DNA from: Paracoccaceae bacterium
Lineage (GTDB): Bacteria; Pseudomonadota; Alphaproteobacteria; Rhodobacterales; Rhodobacteraceae
Direction: 5' to 3'
Assembly (NCBI GenBank): GCA_007134405.1
Contig: SLKW01000274.1
Span: 1-9,500, forward strand
DNA: 9,500 bases
Part shown: positions 1-6,672 of the stretch, piece by piece
Layout of the letters: every line of letters begins with the position of its first letter
Position numbering within the stretch: position 1 is the stretch's first letter
Program-made: the position numbers and the translations under genes
Notes under the pieces: generated by a model
What the model saw: the letters and a program-made list of their open reading frames with translations, nothing else
Databases searched by the model: none
Told to the model about the DNA's origin: nothing

Positions 1-450
1 CCGACGTTCGGCGAAGAAGGCGCGCAGCAACGCCGCCGCTTCGGTTTCGGCGATGCCGTCGTAGACTTCGGGTACATGGTGGCATTGCGGCTGCGTGAAA
101 ATGCGCGCGCCATGCGCAACACCGCCCGACTTCGGGTCCGACGCCCCATAATAGAGCCGCGCAATCCGCGCGAAGGAAATCGCGGCGGCGCACATCGGGC
201 AGGGCTCCAGCGTGACGTAGAGCGCGTGCCCGGGCAGCCGCTCCGAGCCCGCGGCGCGGCAGGCGGCGCGCAACGCCAGCATCTCGGCATGCGCCGAAGG
301 ATCGCAAAGCTCGCGCGTCCGATTGCCCGCCTGCGCCACGACCCGGCCAGCGGCGTTGACGACGACCGCACCCACGGGCACCTCGCCGCGGTCGGCGGCG
401 GCGCGCGCTTCGGTCAGCGCAATTGACATGGGGGCGGCAACGCGGTTCAT
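1..450 (-). CDS. tadA: tRNA-specific adenosine deaminase TadA (3' end outside window)
   Basis: Deaminates the wobble adenosine 34 of tRNA-Arg(ACG) to inosine in the cytoplasm, so one tRNA can read CGU, CGC and CGA. I translated the minus strand from ATG at 450. The 150 visible residues show the cytidine/deoxycytidylate deaminase fold signatures: the GEVPVGAVVV strand at about residues 22-31, the zinc ligand and proton-shuttle motif HAE (His54, Glu56), and PCPMC with zinc ligands Cys84 and Cys87. The family is usually 150-170 residues, so only a short C-terminal part is missing. A second in-frame ATG at 429 (Met8) is possible. Neither start has a clear Shine-Dalgarno; I chose 450 because the longer N-terminal helix fits relatives better. 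It is divergent from rluB across 87 bp, a pairing common in alphaproteobacteria. Confidence 0.95.
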   Translation of the reverse strand, partial: MNRVAAPMSIALTEARAAADRGEVPVGAVVVNAAGRVVAQAGNRTRELCDPSAHAEMLALRAACRAAGSERLPGHALYVTLEPCPMCAAAISFARIARLYYGASDPKSGGVAHGARIFTQPQCHHVPEVYDGIAETEAAALLRAFFAERR

Positions 451-537
451 GGGGTGTGAATGCCCGCAGCACCTGTCGCACGCAACCCCGACACCTGCAC
501 CTGCGGCGCGCAACCCAGCCCGATACGCGAGCCGCCC

Positions 538-1599
538 ATGCCCCGACCGCCCCATTCCCAGACGCCCCCGCCGGGCGAGCGCATCGCCAAGGTGCTGGCG
601 CGCGCCGGTGTTGCCTCGCGCCGCGAGGCCGAGGCGATCATTGCCGCCGGCCGCGTCCAGGTAAACGGCCGGCGGATCGATACCCCGGCGCTGAACGTCA
701 CGCCGAAGGACCGGATCCTGGTCGATGGCCAGCCCCTCGCGCCGCCCGAGCCGCCGCGGCTGTGGCTTTATCACAAGCCGCTGGGGCTGGTCACTTCGGC
801 CCGCGACGAGAAGGGAAGGGCGACGGTCTTTGACCGCCTGCCTGAAGGGATGCCGCGCGTGATGCCGGTCGGGCGGCTGGACATCAACTCAGAGGGGCTT
901 TTGCTGCTGACCAACGACGGGGAACTCAAGCGCCGACTCGAGCTGCCCTCGACCGGGTGGCTGCGGACCTACCGCGTGCGCGTGAACGGCAAGCCGGACG
1001 AGGCGCGCCTGGCCCCGCTGCGCGACGGGATCACCGTCGAGGGGGAGCGCTTTCAGTCGATGCAGGTGGCGCTGGATCGCCAGCAGGGGGCGAATGCCTG
1101 GCTGACGGTCGGGATTCGTGAGGGCAAGAATCGCGAGGTGCGCCGCGCGATGGAGGCGGTCGGGCTGATCGTGAACCGGCTGATCCGCACCGGCTACGGC
1201 CCCTTCAAGTTGGGCGATCTGGCCCCTGGTGCGGTCGAGGAGCTGCGCCCGCGCGTCCTGCGCGATCAACTGGGAATCGAAACCACAGCGGAGCGGGAAC
1301 CCCAGCGCGGCGCGCGTCCGCACGCGGCGGACGCACCCAGGAAACGCACTGTATCTGCCCGTCAACTCCCCCGCGAAAGTGCCTCTGTGCCTAAGGGCAA
1401 GCCCGCGGCCAAATTTCGGTCGAAGCCGGAGCCGGCACCGGGTGGCAAGCCTTCCGGAAAAGCGCCGGTCAGGACGTCGGTTCGCACGGCACCGGGAAAG
1501 CCGCGACGGGACCGAGAGGACCAGAAGCGCGACGCAACGCGGCGCGACGGCCGAACCGGGCGGCCAAGCAAGCCGCGGGAAACCGATCCGCGGCGCTAA
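538..1599 (+). CDS. rluB: 23S rRNA pseudouridine synthase, RluB/RsuA family, with basic C-terminal tail
   Basis: A cytoplasmic enzyme of the RsuA/RluB/RluE/RluF family that isomerises uridine to pseudouridine in rRNA; the RluB assignment (23S U2605 by E. coli numbering) is by overall resemblance and gene order. An S4 RNA-binding domain lies at about residues 14-60 (ERIAKVLARAGVASRREAEA), followed by the catalytic domain with the signature VGRLDINSEGLLLLTNDGEL. Asp115 in GRLD is the expected catalytic aspartate, and REGKNREVRRAM near residue 200 is the conserved second motif. The core ends around residue 245. About 105 residues of Lys/Arg/Pro-rich low-complexity sequence follow, probably disordered and RNA-binding. 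The frame is open back to an ATG at 460, but the S4 domain begins soon after the 538 ATG, and upstream residues look like untranslated leader. Many alphaproteobacteria have rsmD next; it is absent here. Confidence 0.92.
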   Translation: MPRPPHSQTPPPGERIAKVLARAGVASRREAEAIIAAGRVQVNGRRIDTPALNVTPKDRILVDGQPLAPPEPPRLWLYHKPLGLVTSARDEKGRATVFDRLPEGMPRVMPVGRLDINSEGLLLLTNDGELKRRLELPSTGWLRTYRVRVNGKPDEARLAPLRDGITVEGERFQSMQVALDRQQGANAWLTVGIREGKNREVRRAMEAVGLIVNRLIRTGYGPFKLGDLAPGAVEELRPRVLRDQLGIETTAEREPQRGARPHAADAPRKRTVSARQLPRESASVPKGKPAAKFRSKPEPAPGGKPSGKAPVRTSVRTAPGKPRRDREDQKRDATRRDGRTGRPSKPRETDPRR

Positions 1600-1607
1600 G
1601 CGCGGGC

Positions 1608-1637
1608 TTTCCATGCGATGGGCGCTCGGCATATAGT
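1608..1637 (+). promoter_or_regulatory. Possible sigma70-type promoter for the xpaC-telA operon
   Basis: TTTCCA (1608-1613) and TATAGT (1632-1637) are separated by 18 bp. The -10 matches five of six consensus bases, the -35 four of six. It lies in the short gap after rluB. A start site near 1643-1645 would leave the small membrane ORF and xpaC downstream. This is a match by eye only. Confidence 0.35.
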
Positions 1638-1707
1638 CGCCGCAATGGCGCTGCGGCCATTGATCCATCGAAACGCCCTTGCGGGCGGCAGGAACGGGAA
1701 GCGACGG

Positions 1708-1788
1708 GTGACGACGAGCGGCTTGCAGAAGACCTCTTATGCGCTTCTCATTGCGCTTATTCTCTACGTCTGGGCCGTGGGAGGCTGA
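1708..1788 (+). CDS. Possible 26-residue single-pass membrane peptide upstream of xpaC
   Basis: A very short frame starting with GTG and ending 3 nt before the xpaC ATG. Residues 11-24 (YALLIALILYVWAV) form a hydrophobic stretch suitable for one membrane span, after a short N-terminus with one Lys (residue 8). A GGGAAG sequence at 1696-1701 sits 6 nt before the GTG. An in-frame ATG at 1645 would give 47 residues with an Arg-rich N-terminus but has no Shine-Dalgarno and would lie at the predicted transcription start. The GGGAGG at 1779-1784, inside the end of this frame, is the xpaC ribosome binding site, so the two are probably translationally coupled. I do not recognise the family. It could be an unannotated small protein working with XpaC/TelA, or just a coupling leader. 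Confidence 0.45.
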   Translation: MTTSGLQKTSYALLIALILYVWAVGG

Positions 1789-1791
1789 ATC

Positions 1792-2718
1792 ATGGCCCGA
1801 CGCTTCGGCGGGACCTACAGCCCAGGCGCGGGCAAGGGAGCAAAGGGTCCGGCACTTCCGGCCCGCCGGGCGCCGGTGGGCTTGCGGGTCAACCTGCTAT
1901 TCGTGCTGCCGTTCCTGTTTGCTTTCAGCGCCTTCTTTCGTGATCCGGCCGGGCTACTGGCCAATCTCGGCACCTTTGGGCTGCTAATGCTGGCCGCCTG
2001 GCTGACGCGCGAAGGGGTGATCGCGCATGATGCTTATGACGCCCGGCGCGTGGCCCGCCGCCCGGCGATCCCGCGCAAGATCTTCGGTTCGGCCGCAATG
2101 GGGTTGGGGCTGGGACTTGCGGGTCTTGTCGGCGGCAGCGGCGCGAGCGCCGCGATTTTTGCGGCTCTGGGCGCGGGACTGCATTTCTTCGCCTTCGGCC
2201 CCGACCCGCTGCGCGACAAGGGCATGGAGGGTGTGGACCAGTTCCAAACCGACCGCGTCGCCCGCGCTGTGGAGGAGGCCGAAAGCCATCTTGCCGCGAT
2301 GTCCGAAGCGATCCGCCGTGCCCGCGACCGCCGCGTCGAGGAACGGCTGGTCGAATTCCAGGCCCATGTCCGGCAGCTTCTGCGCGCGGTCGAGAGCGAC
2401 CCGCGCCGGCTGACCGCCGCGCGGCGTTACTTGGGCGTCTACCTGCTTGGCGCGCGCGATGCGACGGCGAAGTTCGTCGATCTCTACACCCGCAACCGCG
2501 ACGAGGGTGCCCGCCGCGATTACCTCGCGCTGCTTGACGATCTGCAGCAGAACTTCACGCTTCGAACCGAAACGCTGATGGAAGGCGACCGCCAGGCGCT
2601 GGACATCGAGATGGAGGTGCTGCGCGAACGTCTGGAACGGGAGGGCTTGCGCCCCGTTATACCCGACGACACCGTCCTGACCGAGGCCTCCCCGAACAAA
2701 GGAAGACGCGATGACTGA
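1792..2718 (+). CDS. xpaC: XpaC-like membrane protein (5-bromo-4-chloroindolyl phosphate hydrolysis family)
   Basis: A 308-residue protein of the family named after Bacillus XpaC. The name comes from a colony phenotype with an indolyl-phosphate substrate; no catalytic mechanism is established, and no phosphatase motif is visible here. After a basic Gly-rich N-terminus, hydrophobic segments at about residues 30-48, 54-70 and two close ones around 98-131 suggest a membrane-anchored N-terminal half with short hairpins. From about residue 140 the protein is charged and helical, consistent with a cytoplasmic coiled-coil-like domain. The ATG follows GGGAGG with 7 nt between. The 3' end overlaps the telA start by 8 nt, and the partnership with telA is widespread in bacteria, so the two probably act in one membrane-associated process. 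Confidence 0.85.
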   Translation: MARRFGGTYSPGAGKGAKGPALPARRAPVGLRVNLLFVLPFLFAFSAFFRDPAGLLANLGTFGLLMLAAWLTREGVIAHDAYDARRVARRPAIPRKIFGSAAMGLGLGLAGLVGGSGASAAIFAALGAGLHFFAFGPDPLRDKGMEGVDQFQTDRVARAVEEAESHLAAMSEAIRRARDRRVEERLVEFQAHVRQLLRAVESDPRRLTAARRYLGVYLLGARDATAKFVDLYTRNRDEGARRDYLALLDDLQQNFTLRTETLMEGDRQALDIEMEVLRERLEREGLRPVIPDDTVLTEASPNKGRRDD

Positions 2719-3868
2719 CAAAGTCCGCCAGCAGGCCGAAGAACTCACCGCTGCCATCCAGGAGGCGGCCGGCCTCAATCTGCCCGAACCCGAGCAGGAG
2801 ACCATCACCATCGAAAAGGCCAACCCCGCACAGGCCGCCGCCATCCGCGAACGCATTGCCGAGCTCGACCTGACATCGACCGGCTCGATCATCGGCTTCG
2901 GTTCGCGCGCGCAACTGGAGTTGCAGCAGATCAGCCAGGCCATGCTCGTCGACGTAAAGAACAAGGATGTCGGCCCCGCAGGCGACTCACTGCGACAGAT
3001 GGTCGGCACGATCCGTGGCTTCTCGGTCAGCGAACTCGATGCACGGCGCGAGCGCAGTTGGTGGGAGAGGCTGACCGGCAAGGCCGCGCCGATCGCGAAC
3101 TTCATGAACCGCTACGAGGACGTGCAGCGCCAGATCGACCGGATCACGGAAAACCTGCTGAAGCATGAGACGATGCTCCTGAAGGACATCAAGTCGCTCG
3201 ACCAGCTCTACGAAAAGACGCTGGAATTCTACCACGAGCTCGCGCTCTACATCGCGGCGGGGGAAGCCAAGTTGCGCGAACTCGACACCGAGACGGTTCC
3301 GGCGAAGGAAGCCGAGGTCGAGGCGGCGGAGGAGAACGCCAAGGTGCTCAAGGCGCAGGAATTGCGCGATCTGCGGGCGGTTCGCGACGACCTGGAGCGC
3401 CGCGTGCACGACCTGAAATTGACGCGGCAGGTGACCATGCAATCGCTGCCCTCGATCCGACTCGTGCAGGAAAACGACAAGTCGCTGGTTACCAAGATCA
3501 ACTCGACCCTCGTCAACACCGTACCCTTGTGGGAAACGCAGCTGGCCCAGGCGCTGACCATCCAGCGCTCGCGCGACGCGGCGCGGGCGGTACGCGCAGC
3601 AAGCGACCTGACCAACGAGTTGCTGACCGCCAATGCCGAGAACCTGCGCCAGGCCAACCGCGAGGTGCGCGAGGAGGTCGAGCGCGGCGCTTTCGATATC
3701 GAAGCCGTCAGACGCGCCAACGATGCGCTGGTTGCGACCATCGAGGACAGCTTGCAGATCGCCGACGCCGGGCGCGAGAAGCGCGCGGCAGCCGAGCAAG
3801 AACTTCAGAAGATGGAGGCCGAGTTGCGCGAGTCGCTCGCTTCGGCCCGGGCACGTGCCTCTGGCTGA
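2711..3868 (+). CDS. telA: Toxic anion resistance protein TelA family
   Basis: A 385-residue soluble protein of the TelA family (Pfam PF05816), near the usual family length. Members are linked genetically to tellurite and other toxic-anion or envelope-stress tolerance, but the biochemical activity is unknown. I see the family pattern: a variable N-terminal part, then IIGFGSRAQLELQQISQAML around residues 56-75, the WWERLTGK segment near residue 118, and long charged helices with heptad-like spacing over most of the remaining length, with no signal peptide or membrane span. Sequences such as DRITENLLKHETMLLKDI and the later IRLVQENDKSLVTKI stretch are characteristic. The start lies inside the xpaC end (ATG within GATGACTGA), indicating translational coupling. 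The lipoprotein gene begins 16 nt after the stop. Confidence 0.93.
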   Translation: MTDKVRQQAEELTAAIQEAAGLNLPEPEQETITIEKANPAQAAAIRERIAELDLTSTGSIIGFGSRAQLELQQISQAMLVDVKNKDVGPAGDSLRQMVGTIRGFSVSELDARRERSWWERLTGKAAPIANFMNRYEDVQRQIDRITENLLKHETMLLKDIKSLDQLYEKTLEFYHELALYIAAGEAKLRELDTETVPAKEAEVEAAEENAKVLKAQELRDLRAVRDDLERRVHDLKLTRQVTMQSLPSIRLVQENDKSLVTKINSTLVNTVPLWETQLAQALTIQRSRDAARAVRAASDLTNELLTANAENLRQANREVREEVERGAFDIEAVRRANDALVATIEDSLQIADAGREKRAAAEQELQKMEAELRESLASARARASG

Positions 3869-3884
3869 TCGACATCCGCTCGCG

Positions 3885-4829
3885 ATGTACCGTCCGGCAT
3901 TGGCCATTGTGGCGCTTGGCTGGCTCGCGGGCTGCGCGGGGGTCGCGACGCTTGAGGCCCCGGATGCCACGACGCCGGCCCCGGAACGACCGGCGGTTCT
4001 CGCGCCCGAAGATGTGCTCTCTGCCGAGCTTGCGGCCTATTACCGGCGGATCGAGGTGGATCGTCGCGCCCGTGGCCTGATGCGGACTGACTCGGGTGCT
4101 GATTCGATGGCGATTTCGGCCGCGAGACTTGCCGATATCTACGTCGATATCGCGCTGCACGACGAGTATCTGCGGACCGCGCGCGGCTTCATTGCGCGCA
4201 CCAGCGCGGCCAATCTGCGCCGCTGGGAAACGCCCGTTCGTTATCGGCTGGAATTTGGCCCCTCGGTGCCCCGGTCGGTGCGCGTCAGCGACCATGCGGA
4301 GGTCGCAACGCTGGTCAACCGTATGTCTTCGGCCACGCGCCATCCGATGCGGCTCTTGCCGCTGGGCACGGAAGACGGCGGCAACTTTCATGTCCTGGTC
4401 CTGTCCGAGGCGGAGCGGCGCGCCATCGGCCCACGCCTGCGCGCTTTGGTGCCGGGTATCGACGCGACCGCGGTTCGGTTGGTGACAGACATGCCGCGCG
4501 AAACCTTCTGCATGGTGCTCGCCTTTTCGCGAAGCGGCGACGATGTCTATTCCGATGCGGTGGCGATCATCCGTGCCGAACACCCCGACCTAACGCGCCT
4601 TTCGTGCTACCATGAGGAACTGGCCCAGGGGCTTGGCCTGGCCAATGACAGCCTGCAGGCGCGCCCCTCGGTCTTCAACGACAACCAGGAATTCGCGCTT
4701 CTGACCGCGCTCGACTTCCTGCTTTTGCGCCTGCACTACGATCCGCGCCTCGCGCCCGGCATGACCGAGGCCGAGGCCCGGCCGATCGTGTTGCGCATCG
4801 CGGCCGAACTCGTCGGGGGCGAGAGCTGA
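3885..4829 (+). CDS. DUF2927 lipoprotein, third gene of the telA operon
   Basis: A 314-residue predicted lipoprotein. Residues 1-17 form a short signal peptide ending in the lipobox LAGC with Cys17 as the lipidation site; residue 18 is Ala, so sorting to the outer membrane is plausible. The C-terminal half matches what I know of the DUF2927 family: FCMVLAF, then CYHEELAQGLGLANDS (His243-Glu244 to about residue 257), SVFNDNQEFALLTALD, and the LHYDPRLAPGM segment. DUF2927 has no assigned function. The HEELAQGLG stretch resembles a zinc-protease HExxHxxG helix with the second His replaced by Gln, which suggests a degenerate or divergent metalloprotease-like fold; this is inference. An in-frame GTG at 3855 would overlap telA and lengthen the signal peptide's n-region; I preferred the ATG because it gives a standard lipoprotein signal. 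No clear Shine-Dalgarno is present, so coupling to telA translation is likely. Confidence 0.85.
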   Translation: MYRPALAIVALGWLAGCAGVATLEAPDATTPAPERPAVLAPEDVLSAELAAYYRRIEVDRRARGLMRTDSGADSMAISAARLADIYVDIALHDEYLRTARGFIARTSAANLRRWETPVRYRLEFGPSVPRSVRVSDHAEVATLVNRMSSATRHPMRLLPLGTEDGGNFHVLVLSEAERRAIGPRLRALVPGIDATAVRLVTDMPRETFCMVLAFSRSGDDVYSDAVAIIRAEHPDLTRLSCYHEELAQGLGLANDSLQARPSVFNDNQEFALLTALDFLLLRLHYDPRLAPGMTEAEARPIVLRIAAELVGGES

Positions 4830-4848
4830 GACCCTCGGCAGAATGCTC

Positions 4849-4897
4849 ACAACGGAGCGTTGTTTGTCCTCAAGAAACGAACGTTTGAGGGCGTTTT
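4849..4897 (+). terminator. Two tandem inverted repeats after the telA operon, possible transcription end
   Basis: The first is ACAACG-GAG-CGTTGT (4849-4863) followed by TTTG. The second has CCTC (4868-4871) paired with GAGG (4887-4890) and an inner AAACG-AA-CGTTT stem (4875-4886), followed by GCGTTTTG. Neither has a long T-run, so they may act as weak terminators or as 3'-end stabilising structures. They lie 20 nt after the lipoprotein stop codon. Confidence 0.35.
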
Positions 4898-5050
4898 GAC
4901 CCGCGCCCGACGGGTGGACGAAAAGCCTGCGTGAATGTCTTGCGTGCCTTCGCGCGCGGTGATATGCGCCATCTTGGTCAGGTCGTCCGAACATGTTCAT
5001 CGACCGGACCGTCATCGGAGGCAAAGATTTGTTGCGCCAATCCGATACGT

Positions 5051-5126
<76 letters not shown>

Positions 5127-5266
5127 AGTTTCTACATAATGTCTCTGTAATGCAGTAGGTTGGCTCGTTCGAGGGCTTTTCTTGTTCCCGCCTTATTCTT
5201 TCAGGTCCACGTAGATTACGGATTGCGGTTAGCGCCTTGATCGCCGGTCTGTCGGGAGCCGGGAGG

Positions 5267-5289
5267 AAAGAGGGCCGTAGCCCTCTTTT
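5267..5289. terminator. Perfect 9-bp stem-loop, probable terminator of the phasin gene
   Basis: AAAGAGGGC (5267-5275), loop CGTA, GCCCTCTTT (5280-5288), then T5289. It begins 15 nt beyond the stop codon of the leftward phasin gene and could stop that transcript. In the rightward direction, the arm ends in TTTT, so it may also terminate read-through from the tRNA gene. The T-tracts are short in both directions. Confidence 0.75.
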
Positions 5290-5303
5290 CTGTTGCTGCT
5301 AGC

Positions 5304-6584
5304 CTAACGAGCAATGCTTTTCATCTCCTCGGCGGCCGTAACAACGCGCTCCTCGATCGGCCGCGCAATTTCTCGCGCTGCCGAGTTGGAAATCTCGCTC
5401 ATTCTGACCGCTTGCTGCGTCCAGCACTCGAAGGCGTTTCGCGCAAACAACATCTGCATTTCAACCAGTTCCACTACTGTCCTGGCGCTGGAGATTTCTC
5501 GAGCGGCAGCGAAGCGGTCCTGCTGGACCTTCCTGGAGTACGCCACAACTTCGCTGCCGATGCCATTGATCGACCTGGCAGCAACTTCCGACGACTTCGC
5601 GAGCGCCTCTAGGTTTCGAACATTGAAGTCGTTCACCCGCTGCATGTGCTGAGCGAACTTCTCGACGCTTCCGTCGGATGACTTCTGCGCCGCTGCAGCC
5701 GTCTTGACCGTCTTTGCACTGGGTGCGTCGCTCCCGGCATGCGTTGGCGAGACACTCGCGATGTCCGTATCCGCTGCCACGTCCTTCGCACCGGCAGCAA
5801 CCTTCGTTGCTGGTGTTTCTGCATCAACGATGGGAGTCCGGCTGCCGCCAGCGGCTTTGCCTGCTGCGACCTTGGTCGTCTGTGCCGGGGAATCGGTCTT
5901 GGGTGCAGCTTTGGCGGAAGCACCCTTGGTATCGACCCCCGTGTTTTTTCGCGCGCCAGCGGCCTTGGTTCTGGAAGCTTTGGGCGCACTGTCGACGTTC
6001 TTGCTCCCTGCCGCAGTTTGGGTTCCCGTCACCTTCGCCTGTTTGCCGGCGGTCTTGTTTTTTAAAGCAGTCTTGTCTGCCGGCTGGTTGGCCTCTTGGC
6101 TCGCCTTCCCGGTGTCGGGGGTATCTGCACTGGCCGCACCACCTGTCTCATCTGGGCGTTGTTTTAGCCCAGTTGCGGCTACAGATGCCCGGGGGGCGCT
6201 CATCTCGACAGCCTTGCTGGTCTGAGCAGCGGTTTTGTCGGCCGCACCTTTGTTCTCGTCAGCGGGCTTCTGGTTGTCGACGGCAGCTTCGCTTGAGGAG
6301 TCTTTGACCTCCTCAGTGGTCTTCTTGCTGTCGGCAGTGGCTCTGCCCGCCGCGCTTTCGGTTTTCTCGGTAGAATTCTTGCGCTCGCCTCCCGTTTTGG
6401 TTGCCGCGGCCTTGGGCTCATTGGCAACCTGCAAGGTTTCGTCAGAGGTTTTGCTAACCACGCCTGTGGTTTCCTCGGCGGTCGTGCTGATCTTAGCGAC
6501 GTCCTGCGCGGCCGCTGATTTGGTATTATCAACGGCTTTCCTGGTGTCGTCGGCGGCAGTGCGGGTCGAGGATTTCTTGGCCAT
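5304..6584 (-). CDS. Phasin with a long low-complexity N-terminal extension
   Basis: Phasins coat polyhydroxyalkanoate granules and control their size, number and partitioning. Here residues 306-426 form a typical Phasin_2-like amphipathic helical domain: KFAQHMQRVNDFNVRNLEAL, then EVVAYSRKVQQDRFAAAREI, MQMLFARNAFECWTQQAVRM and a terminal ARPIEERV segment. Residues 1-305 are almost entirely Ala, Lys, Thr, Ser, Asp, Glu and Gly with few hydrophobic residues, so probably disordered. The first part mixes acidic and basic residues, while about residues 175-260 are more basic. Common alphaproteobacterial phasins are roughly 140-200 residues, so the extension is notable. Pseudomonas PhaF has a disordered Ala/Lys/Pro DNA-binding tail, but at the C-terminus. 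The start at 6584 has GGAG 8 nt upstream on the minus strand; a longer frame to 6659 would run through the predicted promoter and is rejected. Codons remain normal for the region. Confidence 0.85.
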   Translation of the reverse strand: MAKKSSTRTAADDTRKAVDNTKSAAAQDVAKISTTAEETTGVVSKTSDETLQVANEPKAAATKTGGERKNSTEKTESAAGRATADSKKTTEEVKDSSSEAAVDNQKPADENKGAADKTAAQTSKAVEMSAPRASVAATGLKQRPDETGGAASADTPDTGKASQEANQPADKTALKNKTAGKQAKVTGTQTAAGSKNVDSAPKASRTKAAGARKNTGVDTKGASAKAAPKTDSPAQTTKVAAGKAAGGSRTPIVDAETPATKVAAGAKDVAADTDIASVSPTHAGSDAPSAKTVKTAAAAQKSSDGSVEKFAQHMQRVNDFNVRNLEALAKSSEVAARSINGIGSEVVAYSRKVQQDRFAAAREISSARTVVELVEMQMLFARNAFECWTQQAVRMSEISNSAAREIARPIEERVVTAAEEMKSIAR

Positions 6585-6628
6585 TCGAATGCTCCGAAGG
6601 TTGGGTGGTCGTCTTGCTAATGAGGACG

Positions 6629-6644
6629 GTGGCGGCGCCGCCAC
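6629..6644. repeat. Perfect 16-bp palindrome GTGGCGGCGCCGCCAC in the phasin leader
   Basis: Two 8-bp half-sites with no spacer. It begins at the edge of the inferred -10 box (sharing base 6644) and covers the expected transcription start near 6637. It could be an operator for a dimeric regulator or part of a leader structure. It is very GC-rich, so chance is a real alternative. Confidence 0.5.
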
Positions 6645-6672
6645 TGATAGATGCTGCAATGCAGCGAATCAA
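6644..6672 (-). promoter_or_regulatory. Inferred phasin promoter
   Basis: On the minus strand, TTGATT (6672-6667) and TATCAG (6649-6644) are separated by exactly 17 bp. Each matches four of six sigma70 consensus bases. The predicted start near 6637 would leave a leader of about 53 nt before the phasin ATG. The position of the PhaR-like element inside the spacer supports the assignment. Confidence 0.5.
6653..6665 (-). promoter_or_regulatory. PhaR-type operator GCTGC-AAT-GCAGC
   Basis: A 5-bp inverted repeat around AAT that fits the CTGC-N3/4-GCAG element described for PhaR, the PHA-responsive repressor of phasin genes in Paracoccus denitrificans. It lies entirely within the -35/-10 spacer of the inferred phasin promoter, where a bound repressor would block RNA polymerase. 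In the known model, PhaR leaves the DNA when it binds nascent PHA, so the phasin is made only when granules form. PhaR itself is not in this window. Confidence 0.6.

Noticed and set aside
1984..3105. Long open frame on the minus strand opposite xpaC and telA
   Set aside because: Antisense shadow typical of high-GC codon bias; the plus-strand genes have recognisable families, coupling and ribosome binding sites, while this translation has no recognisable domain.
2987..3970. Second long minus-strand open frame opposite telA and the lipoprotein gene start
   Set aside because: Same reason: its sequence is the antisense of telA coiled-coil codons and resembles no family I know.
5704..6225. Hydrophobic-looking plus-strand frame opposite the phasin gene
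   Set aside because: Its Ala/Val/Leu/Ser richness is the antisense of Ala/Lys/Thr codons in the phasin extension; no start signal.
5640..6560. Repetitive appearance of the phasin gene DNA as a possible tandem repeat or CRISPR-like array
   Set aside because: There is no fixed repeat unit or spacing; the similarity comes from biased amino-acid composition in one continuous reading frame.
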